This document shows, piece by piece, positions 54,001 to 64,000 of a stretch of 64,000 nt of DNA. Source of the DNA: Whitmania pigra (lineage: Eukaryota > Annelida > Clitellata > Hirudinida > Haemopidae); the NCBI GenBank assembly GCA_021613335.1, contig JAJTWR010000248.1, positions 855,001 to 919,000 on the forward strand, in the 5' to 3' direction. The position numbers were made by a program, and so were the translations under genes. Position 1 is the first letter of the stretch, and every line of letters starts with the position of its first letter. The notes beneath the pieces are model-generated. The model was not told the DNA's origin and did not search any database. It saw nothing but the letters and a program-made list of their open reading frames with translations.

Positions 54001-55529
54001 AATAGCATATGATAATGAATAATGAAGATAAAACCACCACAGAAATTAATTGAATTTGTCAACAGTGAAAACATCAACATTTTATAAAAATTAACAAAGA
54101 GATGTTTTAAGCATTATTATTATCACCACTAACATTATTGTCATTATTATCATCATCACCTTTATCATCACGTGGACATCATCCAGACCAACCTAGAGGG
54201 TTTCTGCCATCAGTGGCACCCAAATCCAGGGCATAAAACCGGTCGAGAAGGTACCTCCTCCTGATCTGGGCACTTGGTGTAAGAGTCTCTTCCTGCAGGG
54301 TGGTCCTGAGGTACTCCTCAATCTCGAACAGGTAGTCTGGTAGGAGAAAACTAATATAAGAACTAGTTCATCTCGTGATTTCATTTCGGGTTTGATTGAG
54401 TCGTGCCGTCTGCATCATTAATTATCGACTGTTTGTAATCCAAATAAGGATTTAAAAAAACATCATAAAAATACAATTTAATGCAACTACAATACAAATG
54501 ACACACAAAACACAAAAACCACTGTACGATGGTTCATGAGTTTGCAGTCAAATTGATCTTAATCTGATTGGATCAGATCAAATTGGCTTAATCTGATTGG
54601 ATGATTGATTGATTTGCTAATCAGCTGATAGTTAGTTGAATAATTATTAATCCTCTTATTTTGCATTGACTGATGATTAATTTAAGAATAAGGAAGCATT
54701 CATGAGAATTTGTTAATTTGGCTCCATATGAAGATTTCTGGAATTTCCAGCATATGAAGCAGTTTTAGTAAATTAGAATTATCTATATTAACATAATAGC
54801 ATTCAAAAATTTGAAAAACGTAATTAAGAATGAACGTTTTTCCTATTGAGCATTTTTCTGCAAAACAGCAATAATTAAGTTCCATTATTCCCAGAATCAA
54901 ATGTTGATACCAAGCCATAATTGCTTTTCTTCACTGATCATAGATACATCTTCACCGTTCAATTACAAAAGTTGTCTGTAACCGTGAGAATTACTGCCAT
55001 TAAATTAGGGACTTATGTTTCATTTAAACGACTCATAAAATATTCTAAAATTGTGGCAATTGAAAAAAGTGCATAATCTCTATTCAAGGTTATGATTCTG
55101 TGGGCCCATTAGCCTCAGAAAGAAACCAATTTACCAATTGTACCACTCGCATTGCATACCCATTAAAATAGTTTATAGTTTAAATAGGAAATTATTATGC
55201 ATTGAAAATTATCATACTTGTCTGTATTTGACATGTTCTGTCACTATTTTAATTGTAGAGAAAATGGGAAATTTAGGTGAAGAAAATTTGAGTGGAATTG
55301 GATTTGACATCAGTACAAATAATAAACATCCATACATCTAAAATAATTGAACATAGTTCCATAATAGTTGAAAGATAACAATTTTTAATAAAAAAAGAAA
55401 TTATTAGTAATTCTAACACAACCAAAACACTCATCTTTAACATGCCAAACATTACAACGTAAAGTAACAAACATAATCAAGCAGATGTCAACAACAGTAC
55501 GCACCTTGTACAAGCTTGATCCGGCTCAT
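42462..55529 (-). CDS. AFAP1/XB130-family adaptor with two PH domains
   Basis: Start MSRIKLVQ at 55529 (exon 55505-55529) joins 54193-54336 (YLFEIEEYLRTTLQEETL). Later phase-consistent exons: 50103-50202 (YNPYEEPVLY), 49029-49152, 48242-48430 and 47580-47727 (PH1: KGLLSWLKRFCIISDSRLL ... CWFYARDKETIDGWML), 47087-47206, 46440-46509, 46004-46174 (basic linker), 45518-45747 and 45109-45232 (PH2: ARWTKKFCVARQGRLDCY ... ATDFSKWLVLIYREAD), 44717-44889, 44105-44495, 42837-43817, 42462-42616. Domain order and the SxYESFEEEE tract before PH1 match AFAP1, an actin-binding Src-pathway adaptor. The Ser/Thr-rich tail of about 450 residues is unusual. One or more exons between 54193 and 50202 are unresolved; an Asp-rich stretch at 52535-52609 and one near 52086-52140 are candidates. 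Confidence 0.8.
44581..44712 (+). repeat. SINE copy in an AFAP1-like intron
   Basis: Carries 'tgttcaaaacccagctt' (degraded B box) followed by 'gtgctataaaatgg', matching the element at 222-395. Confidence 0.5.
44924..45058. repeat. (TAA)n microsatellite
   Basis: About 130 bp of TAA units merging into AACAAC. It sits in an AFAP1-like intron right beside a donor site. Confidence 0.95.
45301..45356. repeat. (TAA)n microsatellite
   Basis: About 55 bp of pure TAA units in an AFAP1-like intron. Confidence 0.95.
46530..46675 (+). repeat. Two SINE-tail copies
   Basis: 'aatcatctggttatgaaatg' followed by 'gatgttaataaaa', and again 'ctaatcatcttgtcgtataa' then 'cggatgttaataaac'. Both match the tail bracketed by a target-site duplication at 1495-1569. 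Confidence 0.55.
48541..48795. repeat. AT-only low-complexity region
   Basis: About 250 bp that starts with a few ATG/TAA units and is then almost only A and T, as degenerated TAA/TATAAT units rich in palindromic AT. In the intron upstream of the PH1 exon of the AFAP1-like gene. Confidence 0.9.
50496..50575. repeat. (ATC)n microsatellite
   Basis: ATC/CAT units with a few ACC and GTC changes. Confidence 0.9.
50938..51021. repeat. (TAA)n microsatellite
   Basis: About 80 bp of TAA units in an AFAP1-like intron. Confidence 0.9.
51120..51265 (+). repeat. Most complete copy of the tRNA-like SINE
   Basis: A head resembling a tRNA A box, 'tagtctattggttaagac', a B-box-like 'cacagatttgaaac', and the tail 'ccttatcatctagctatg' then 'caatggatgctaataca'. 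The tail is the one found at 1506-1558 and 46530-46675. Confidence 0.6.
52336..52416. repeat. Minisatellite, about 31-bp unit
   Basis: Nearly three copies of 'tatataaataattacaatt' plus 'attacacattg'. Confidence 0.8.
53893..54010. repeat. Minisatellite, 28-bp unit
   Basis: Four to five copies of 'gcatatgataacaacaacaa' plus 'ttgtaata'. The earlier copies are diverged and the last three nearly identical. Confidence 0.85.
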
Positions 55530-57200
55530 GTCCGTAAAAATACTTGTAGAAGGACTTTACGCTTCCCACGAAAAAAGAAATACTTCACAAATTACTAAAG
55601 ACGGTATTTATCGCTTTTGATGAATTGATCAGGTAGCCATAAGACTCTGGATCAGCTTGCTGCTGCGAACTGTAGAAATCAAATCGAACACCCGAAAAGC
55701 CAGTCGACGGAATTTAAATGATGAGTTTTGTTTGCTTTAGGTTCTCAACATGTCTATTCCGTCCCATTCTCATTTGCTTGATTTAAACGAATGAATGCAC
55801 CAGGCAACCAGCAGCACTTCACCGTGCATCCATACATCGGTCAACAGCTAATCCAGGCTCCAATAAGAAAAAAACACTTGAATTAACAACAGGATGGGCT
55901 AATTTAAGTTCTTTTTTATTCATAAATTCTCAAAAGTAAACAACGAAAGTGTTTTCAGTTTCTCTGTCTGGAAACCACATCAGAATTCCAGACTAGTTGA
56001 ATAAAGCAGCCGTCATAACCGATAGCAAATTAATTAACAAGTGAGCTTACTATAGAATATTAAAAAGCTTTTATAATTTCAACTGTACTGGACACATTAG
56101 AAATGCCTAATTACTTGATTTCAAGCGGCATCAAAGAGATTAGATAAGGCGCCAACTCCAAAAATGGATAGCAAATGAGGGTTCATCAATTTTGCTCATC
56201 ACGTAATTTATACGTAGAAGATAAAATAATTTTATATTACATAGTTCGAACATTCTTTTTTTTCTTGTAAATCCGTCTGTGTTACCCGAATAAATCCCAC
56301 TTATCTAATTGAGTTAAAGACCCAAATTGGTTTTAATTGGATTATCAAAAATGATAACCAATATGATTCACTAAATGTTTATCAAACCTGACGTTTACTT
56401 ACCATTACGCTAGGTGTATCTTATGAAAAAAGTGGAAGAGGAGTAATAATAATAATAATGAATAAGAGTACAGGGGTAAGCATCAATAAAACCGTTTATT
56501 ACGCACAAGTGGCAAGACTCATTAAGATGATATAAAAAAGTTACTTCATATTAAAAACAAAACAAGTTGTTCTCAGAGAATGTGGTTAGCGCTAACTCTC
56601 CGACTCCACTCGAGTAAAACTCACAGAAAACAACAAACAAGGAGTAACAATGATAGTGTCAGATAATGCATTTGACATTCGCAAGACGAGCATTTCAAAG
56701 ATGGCAGATGACACGGTAAAGTAACTCTTAAAAAAAATCATCCTCGAGCTTGAGTCGTCTCAGAAGAAAGATAAATGCAAGCAGCACGGATAAAAATTGA
56801 ACCACAAAACCAAAACCAACACCATTCGACCTGTTTAGCAAAGTGGTTCAGATGACAATAGAAGAGGCAAATGCTTGTAAATGCCCAACTAATCATGACT
56901 CGATAGGAGCAAGTTGTTGTGAACGCCAAAAATCCAAACTCAAATGAGAAACACGAATAAAAAAAATTGTTCACCATAACAATCCACAAACTTTCATGAA
57001 ATGGAGTGCAATCCTACAAATAAATGGCTCGATTCACAACAGCCCAGTGAAATGCAGCGAAAGATGGAAGATGAACGTTGGCGATGATGACATGCCACAT
57101 GGATCAAACGGACAGATCAACAAGCAGCAGAAGGGAAATAAATAAATAAAAAAGATGCTAAGGCACAATCGACTGATTGCACTTCAACTTAGTGGCGACC
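55530..57200. other. Intergenic upstream of the AFAP1-like gene
   Basis: No coding exon recognised on either strand. Holds the AFAP1-like 5' region and the 3' end of the PBX gene. Confidence 0.4.
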
Positions 57201-60200
57201 TCAAGTTTGCGTTGCTGTCGAACTCTGAAAATTGAAAGAACAAAATTCGTGTCTTTGAAGATAATTGCGTCACCAAAGAAACGACACTTAAAAAAAGATC
57301 ACATAAAATAATCATATAAAAATAATTGTTTTTAAAAATAATAAAAGGACCTTGAATAAAAATGCTGTCCAGCGAATTTCATCTTGAAATCCGAGCACAA
57401 GAAAACTCATGACGAAGAAGGAGCCTAGCGTTTACACACGTGACATAAAATCATGAGTCATGTCGAAAATCAAATATTCAGAGTTAACGCAGGTTAAATT
57501 TAACATAAGCGGTTCCTGCCAACCAATAGGAGGATGTGTTGAGATGAATATGCATGCGACTTGGGGATGAAAATGATATCTTCAAATAGCGACTGTTTTA
57601 TCAGATCCAATAATATTCATAATATTCAAATAACATGATGATGATGCTAGTATTTATAATAATTATAACGTGATGATAATAATAACTATGATTGTGGCAA
57701 AAAACAGACCACATTCAGCATGTGGTAGCCAACAAACTCTGACATGCTGCCAGAAAAAGCACAGGATGGCAAATCCTGCATCCATAATAAAAAAATCTTA
57801 ATAGCACTACTACCACTAATAATAATGATAAAATAATAAATAATTAATAGACAATTACACCAATAACACCAACAATAATACTAACAATCAAGCAACGATG
57901 TCAACAAGAATGATTGCAGCAGCCAATGACACGAGTCCAGCAGTGAAGTAATTAAGATAATAATGAGATGCGAGAAACATCCAATAGGAGAAGAGTTGAC
58001 CCGGTGCATCTCGGCACACTTATGCTGGACAGTTGAAAGTGTTGTTCGAGCTTTTCCTAAATTCTAACTTGTGGTCGTTCTTAAAATTATGACATAAAAA
58101 TATTACAATAACAAAAACAACAACAGCTGAGATGTCAACAACATGTCGATAGCTTCAGATGGGAAGGAAAGTAAGCTGGATGATTAAATATTGCTTTTGA
58201 GGTTGAGAAAATTGTTACAAGCATCAATAATAAGTAATAATAATAAAGCAATAATAATGATGTTAATAATAGTGACAATTATTATGAAAATAATAACAAA
58301 TATTAAAAAATGGCTGCATAATAGCAAAATATTCCCTTGGCACAACAAGGATGATTAACGTTATAATTAATAATGATTATCATTACGATTAATATAATTA
58401 ACCCCAAAATTCAGAACCAGATAGAAGTATGAATAACACAGAAAACGTATGCCTTCAGGAAATAATTATACAGCAACTTAGTCATGCGCCACATAACATT
58501 GCAAGAGTACAAGACCACACCATAATTATTAACCAAATAGCTTATAATTAATTACTCAGTAATTACAGTCTATGGATGCGACTAAAGTATAATTATCTCA
58601 TTGTGGCTGCGATAAACCGATCAGTCCTGGCACGTTTCTAAATTAATTACAACACCAATAATAATAATAAGGCAAAGTTAACAGAAAAACCACAACAGAG
58701 AAGCAACGGCAGAACACCCGACAGTAACCATGACGATCATCACAAATGTCAAGGGCAGCTCTTGTGCCCTGACGATGGTCGCCAGGAACTGAATGACGGA
58801 CTGAATGAAAGAATTTGGGAAAAGGCTATCCCTGCATGACCAGTTTCCGTGGAGATGGCAACGATGACAATAATGATCGAATCTTTGCTCGGCTGCTGAG
58901 GTATTGCAAGACGCAATCACTCCACGGGCTCGAGATATTGTCCAATGAATTTAATGAAAACTTTTAACATTATTCATAACTCCGAATGGCACTCTAATTA
59001 TAATTAAGAGGATAAGTGGTAACGCAAGCAGCAGAAATAAACCAGAACATCGTGTCATTTTCGTGATATGATCGGCTGCATTTACAGGACGAAGAGGTTA
59101 TCCTGCAACGATGTAATGATGCCTTGTGTTACCATGGCAGCGATAACCAGCTCCAAAGTAAGCATAGAGCTGAAAGTTTGTGAGTTTTCTCAAGTTCCAA
59201 GCTAATCCTCATGAACACGATTCATACACAGTGATGATAATGGTGAAAGTGGTGATGACGATGAGAGCCTCAGCCTCAATGGCAAAGGGCAAGAGGTTTG
59301 CCTATCGATGTCAGAGGATCATCATTATCACTCATACAACCCTGGAGTGGAAGAACTATTGTCGCTTTTGTACATGGCCTGAAATTATATTGATATATCT
59401 TTAGCTGTGTTCAATCCAGTGGAGTAATCTCAAACAGAATAATAAATATAATGATAAATAAATAAATAATAATATACAATATAATTATAATAATAACAAT
59501 GATATCACTATTTTCACATGATGACTTCTTATAAATAACACTTGCAGATGTCAGCCTTAGGCTAAGAATAGAGAATGTGAAAAAATAATAAGATATGTTG
59601 CATCAGTTGCTAGGTACCTGCGGATGGTCCATGGCTCCACCCATGTACATTTGCTGGCCAGAGGAGGAGTTCTGTGAGCACACTAACAGTGGTTGGTAGG
59701 ATCCTGGAGCACCTGATGATGTGATGTCAGTGTCGGTGAAATAAAAGTCATCGGAGAGTAGTCATTTAGTTACTCAATCTAATTAATTAATACGTTGAAT
59801 TTCGTAGTTAGAATAATCTTTAGTCCAAAATAAAATCACTGAAGAGAAAGACGTAGACTCGCAAACCATGACTAGATCCATCATTGCTATTTCCGGGGCT
59901 GTGCTGAGGCTGGTGCTGCTGGTTAGAGGAAGCCGAAGCTGCAGACCTAGCTGCATAGACGCTGACCTCCTCCTGAGCCTTGGTGATGTTCTTCTTGTAG
60001 CGAATCCTCTTGTTGCCAAACCAGTTGTTCACCTGAGAGACCGTGATGCCGCACTTCCTGGCCAGCTCCTCCTTGGCCTCCTCGCTCGGGTATGGGTTGC
60101 TGAGGTGCGAGTAGAAGTACTCGTTCAAAACTTCCGTGGCCGTCTTGCTGAAGTTGCGACGTTTCCGTCTGGAACAAGAGTTTACCAACTCAATTTAAAG

Positions 60201-61873
60201 ATAATAAGGCCTACAAATTGTTGCTTAATAATAGTTAATTAATAAGTGAGTATTTTCAGAGTCATATAGATTCTTGGAAAGATAAGCCTGTAGCTGTTGC
60301 CTGGAAAGCCCAACAGTTGGAATGACATATCATCGTCTTCATCACCACCATCTCCATCATCATCATCCCTCCTCATCTGCAATAGACAATCCGCTCGAGT
60401 CCCCCTGACCAACCACCCACCTGGCATCCAAAAACTTGGACCTGAGCACCATGACGGCCTCGCAGGTGCTCTGTTTGAGCTGGAGTTCGATGGAGGTGAA
60501 CTTCTTGCGGATGATGGAGACCATTCGATCGATCTCCTTGGGTGCGACCGGCCTGGTCCTGCTCTGCTCCCTTAGCAGGTTCACCACGTGAGTCGTGAAC
60601 TCATTGCAAGCCTTTGTCGAAGAAGAAAGAGAAGTTATTGTTTTGAAAGAAAAGTTGATTTTGGTGATTTCACTCATCAGTTGACCGATCGGTTAGTTGG
60701 TGCTGACCACTGATGATGTTTATGTCGTTCAAGCCTTTTTGTTGAGATGTAATATGTTGTTTGGATCATTTAATAGTAAAATTAAGCTCCGACTAACCTG
60801 CTCATATTTTTCATATTCTGAGTGATACACCTGTCTGATCTGATTCAGTTTGGCCCGATAATCAGAATGTTCTATTGTGTTTTCAGGGGAATCGTGGCCC
60901 GTGGACATGGCAGCCTGGGTGGCCACGGAAAGAGAGCTGCTGCCCCCCTTTTCAGGACCGGCCACCCCCTCGGCTATTAACATGTTGTCCAGTCTCAGAA
61001 GCTGAGGATCTGTTGAGCTGTCTTCATCAACTCCTCTGAAACTTAATCCTGGAGATTAAGATTTTTGAATTGAGATTATGAAATAACAACAACACCAACA
61101 ACAATAACCTTTCACTATGTTTATGTCAAAGTTACCACCAACAAAATAAAATAGCATTCATTGACTTTCACTCCTCCTCATGACAAAAATGCAGAATTGA
61201 TCAATTATTTTATTTAACAAAAAATCTGTTTTTAATGCTTGTCCAAGGAAGATTAAAAACGTGAGGGTTGAAAAGTGTAAACAGCTCTGAGTTGCATAAT
61301 AACAAAAATCATGAAAGAATTATAAACTGCTCTACAAAAACATCACAAATTTTTTTTGGTAAAGCCATTGCATCCAAAACATCAAAAGTCCTCACCAGTC
61401 TTCTCCTTGATCTCACATAACACTTGAAACAATGCTGGTCTCATCCTGTGGCAGCTCAAGGTGTGTTTCCTAAAATAAGGGTTCTTAAAAACTTAGACTC
61501 ATAAACAAACCCTTAAGCTAATGCTCTCTTTTAGATCATGCCATGATTAAATTATTCTAGTATAATCAAAAGCGTATTTAAGTTTTAGTTATGTCAAAAT
61601 GTACTTCAAGCCACACCGTTATTGTTAGCAACATTCACAGCTGAAGGTCCAGACATCTCACCTTGCCTGTGCCTCATCAAGACTCTGATCAGATATGGCC
61701 ATAATCTGTTGTAAAATGTCCCCAAGATCCTGCTTCTTCTGTTCCTCGCACCCAACATTTCCATGAGCGTTCGGCATCCCATAACCTGGCGCCATGTTCA
61801 TATTAGCGTTTCCGCCAATCATGTTGTTGATGCAGTGCATGTTCTGACTAAACGGCACCACTCTGTCGTTCAT
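57201..61873 (-). CDS. PBX: PBX/Extradenticle (PBC-class TALE homeodomain) transcription factor
   Basis: Exons 61662-61873, 61396-61469, 60798-61048, 60421-60611, 59867-60168, 59618-59712, all in phase. A possible tiny last exon at 57201-57224 (SSTATQT, stop) follows after a 2.4 kb intron and is uncertain; the total would then be 382 aa. PBC-A begins near residue 47 ([20 protein letters not shown]), with [18 protein letters not shown], then an Ala/Ser/Gly-rich linker, and PBC-B ([18 protein letters not shown]). The TALE homeodomain runs about residues 243-305: [19 protein letters not shown], the [15 protein letters not shown] three-residue loop and [14 protein letters not shown]. Known role: nuclear HOX and MEIS cofactor binding TGATNNAT-type sites. 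The C-terminus is much shorter than in vertebrate PBX1, which is usual for divergent members. Start chosen as the only ATG giving a full PBC-A. Confidence 0.92.
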
Positions 61874-62414
61874 GATTCAAACTTTCTGGAACAAAAAATA
61901 ATTTATATATCATTATCAACAATCGGCCAAGTAATTTTTCTACGAGAAGGCAAGGCACCAAAGAGTTTCAAAATACATGCAAAAAGTAAGTATGACGCGA
62001 GACAGCTGCAGACGGTTAGAGAAGAGATGGTGAAGCCTCTAAATGTAAACCTTTTTGGATTTGAGACCTACTTTTGAACTTCACAGCGTGCTCATCAAAG
62101 TTTGAAACTTGCGGCTGCAGAGCTATAAATTACAACTTTGTAAACAAAAGAGCCTGTCGTCCTGTCAAAATGGCGATAAAAAATATTTATCGAACTGGTT
62201 CCGTGTTGCCTAACAAAAATATTTATGCTTAACATTATTTGTCAAAATTAAAAATTGTACGTAAAAACTTTAGTTTTAAAAATATTAGTTTTATTGCCGT
62301 TTTATTTTATCAAGCACTGTATGCATAACATTCCCGTTGTCATGTACGCGTACCTCGGTGATTGTCAAAACATTGCTGCAACTACTTTAGGAACTAAATT
62401 AAAACTAAATTAAT
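61874..62414. other. Divergent promoter region, PBX / IFT80
   Basis: 541 bp between two start codons on opposite strands. No TATA box is obvious. It probably contains both 5' leaders and a shared or back-to-back promoter. Confidence 0.45.
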
Positions 62415-63745
62415 ATGAAACTGAAGCTGGCTTTGCGCAATGACGGAAAAAATATCCTTGATAATTTCCACATTAATATTTGAAACCTTTTAATGCAAAT
62501 TTTCTTTCCTTAACATTTTGCATGTGTACATTCTGAAATTGTCAGTTCGATATCATGGTCTGGACCAGATGAGGTCTACAGTGCTGGAGATGATCATCAA
62601 ATTTTAAAATGGAATCTACTTACTGGAGATTTTACAGTAGTTGCGAAGTTGCCAGAAGATATATATCCTACTGATTTGAGATGTGTTCCTAGACAAACAG
62701 CAAGTAAATCATCTGGAAGCAATTCTGATGTGTTTGCACTCTGCTCTACAGACGGTTTGTTACTGTGTATTGTTTAACTATTTTTTAAATCGAGTCTAAA
62801 ATGAATCAAATAAAAAATGTATTTTATGTCAAGGTTAATAATTTATTAATGCTTAAGCCATTAGCTAGCAAGTTGTACTTTTTTGAAAAATTTCAGGAAA
62901 GTTATTCATAATCTCAAAAACTGGACGTATTGAGAAAACGGTTGAGGCACACTTGGGAGCAATTCTTTCTGTGAAATGGAACCACATAGGCACAGACTTG
63001 TTGACAGGTTCAATTTATAGAATCAGTGAAACATTTTGTTGGAGTTTGCATATGTATATTCACCGTAAAGAAATTAAAATCTAACGATTGGATTTTTTGC
63101 TAAGAATCAGATTAGCTAACAAATTAAAAAATCTCGAAAATCAATACTAATAGTGATAAACTAATAATAAAACTTAAACTTGTTCAATATTCATTTTATT
63201 CATTTTTATCTTTGACATCAAAAGCTGGTGAGGATGGCCTACTGAAAGTCTGGTCTCGCAGCGGAATGTTGAGATCCACACTGAGTCAGTCTCCATGTGC
63301 GGTCTACGGGACGTCCTGGAGTCCAAACTCTGACAGGGTCCTTCACACTTCGGGCAGGCAGCTCATCATAAAACCGATGCAGCCAAATGCCAAGCAGATT
63401 TCGGTCTATTGATTGATGCTATTATTGCTTGTGATTTTAAATTAATGAGTGCCATTTTATTATTAAGTGATATTGATATAAATCAGAAGAAATCAAAATT
63501 AATTAAATTAATTTGTATGAATTTTATGTAACCAATTGTTATGTGTAATTTGTTACTAATACGCAAACACATATTGTTTACATCACAAATATAAAGTACA
63601 CTTATGAATAATATATGCGTATATTGTAAGTTTAATTAGAATTTTAACTTAACAGTGGAAAGCTCATGATGGGATCATCCTTGCCATAGACTGGAATGCC
63701 TCCAATGATCTAATAGTATCAGGAGGTGAAGATTGCAAGTACAGG
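62415..63745 (+). CDS. IFT80: Intraflagellar transport protein 80, N-terminal part (cut by window end)
   Basis: Five in-phase exons: 62415-62451, 62530-62754, 62897-63007, 63225-63403, 63656-63745; the rest lies beyond 64000. [18 protein letters not shown] aligns without gaps to the IFT80 N-terminus. WD repeats follow: [31 protein letters not shown], then [20 protein letters not shown] and [17 protein letters not shown], all diagnostic of IFT80. Family role: IFT-B peripheral subunit with two beta-propellers, needed for anterograde transport and cilium assembly. The first intron is of the rare U12 AT-AC class (separate entry). Head-to-head with PBX. Confidence 0.94.
62452..62529 (+). other. 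U12-type AT-AC intron in IFT80
   Basis: 78 bp. The 5' splice site is ATATCCTT (exact U12 consensus), the branch site TTCCTTAAC at 62506-62514 (exact consensus), and the 3' end AC at 62528-62529, 15-16 nt after the branch adenosine. Removing it joins GGA-AAA-A to AT-TCT-GAA in frame and gives an ungapped match to IFT80. No GT-AG alternative exists, because the frame stops before any GT. Confidence 0.92.
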
Positions 63746-63901
63746 GTGAGGGTAACTTGTAATTAAATTGTAAATAACTTGTAATTAAATTTTTATCAAA
63801 TTGTAAAACGCAAAGAGTTAATTCTGATTGAGTAGAAAATGTGCCTCACTTACTTACCTCAACCTTGGTTAACTCTCCAACCCTATTAAGTCGACATTCT
63901 T

Positions 63902-64000
63902 GAAGATAGATGGATGGATGGACGGATGGATAGATGGAGGGAGAAAGGGAGGGGTAGATGGAGGGATAGATGGATTTATGGATAGATGGAGGGATAGATG
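63902..64000. repeat. (GATG/GATA)n microsatellite, runs off the window
   Basis: Tetranucleotide repeats 'gatggatggacggatggata' and 'gatggagg' in an IFT80 intron. Confidence 0.9.

Noticed and set aside
58678..58920. 80-aa minus-strand frame in the PBX 3' intron
   Set aside because: No PBX similarity or convincing splice sites.
62415..62480. IFT80 exon 1 reading straight on to a stop (a 22-codon micro-ORF)
   Set aside because: The match to IFT80 stops exactly at the ATATCCTT site and resumes after the AC, so the downstream part is intron.

Overview
This is an AT-rich, intron-rich metazoan nuclear segment. Genes have many short exons joined by mostly 50-500 bp GT-AG introns. The gene content (PBC-class TALE homeobox, exocyst subunit, AFAP1-type double-PH adaptor, ciliary tip protein CEP104, intraflagellar transport protein IFT80) fits a bilaterian invertebrate. 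I cannot fix the phylum: compact introns, TAA/ATT and ATG-type microsatellites and SINE fragments would suit a tunicate or a lophotrochozoan. There is no sign of bacterial or organellar DNA.

Layout: 1-9.7 kb is a small tandem family of an unrecognised gene. One fairly intact minus-strand copy (4018-8266) is flanked by two decayed partial copies (60-1045 and 9062-9712), with a dead LINE between two of them. CEP104 (+, 10038-17298, 21 exons, complete) converges on a fructose-1,6-bisphosphatase gene (-, 17974-20308, 7 exons, complete). A 5.6 kb gap follows with a TATA box and one orphan coding-like exon. EXOC8/Exo84 (-, 25916-31407, 15 exons) is complete. Then come three Cys-Pro-rich protein genes (31902-34673 -, 35952-37019 -, 39515-40429 +), an AFAP1-family gene (-, 42462-55529, many exons), a PBX/Extradenticle homeobox gene (-, main part 59618-61873) and, divergently from it, the first five exons of IFT80 (+, 62415 to beyond the window).

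The most notable points are: (1) a textbook U12-type AT-AC intron in IFT80, confirmed by reading frame; (2) a full-length FBPase that keeps the sugar-phosphate site but has lost the E97/E98 metal ligands, the catalytic loop and the AMP-site residues, so it may be a pseudoenzyme or neofunctionalised paralogue; (3) a cluster of CPC-repeat proteins, two of which share a C-terminal WSLxRQR motif and one of which carries a CIMIP2/FAM166-like SGYAGxVP motif, pointing to an undescribed sperm or axonemal structural family; (4) the tandem array of the unrecognised gene.

Exon boundaries were deduced by hand from splice sites, phase consistency and recalled family sequences. No alignment or search was run. 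Genes whose exon phases all close (CEP104, FBP, EXOC8, first CPC gene, IFT80, PBX core) are the most secure.
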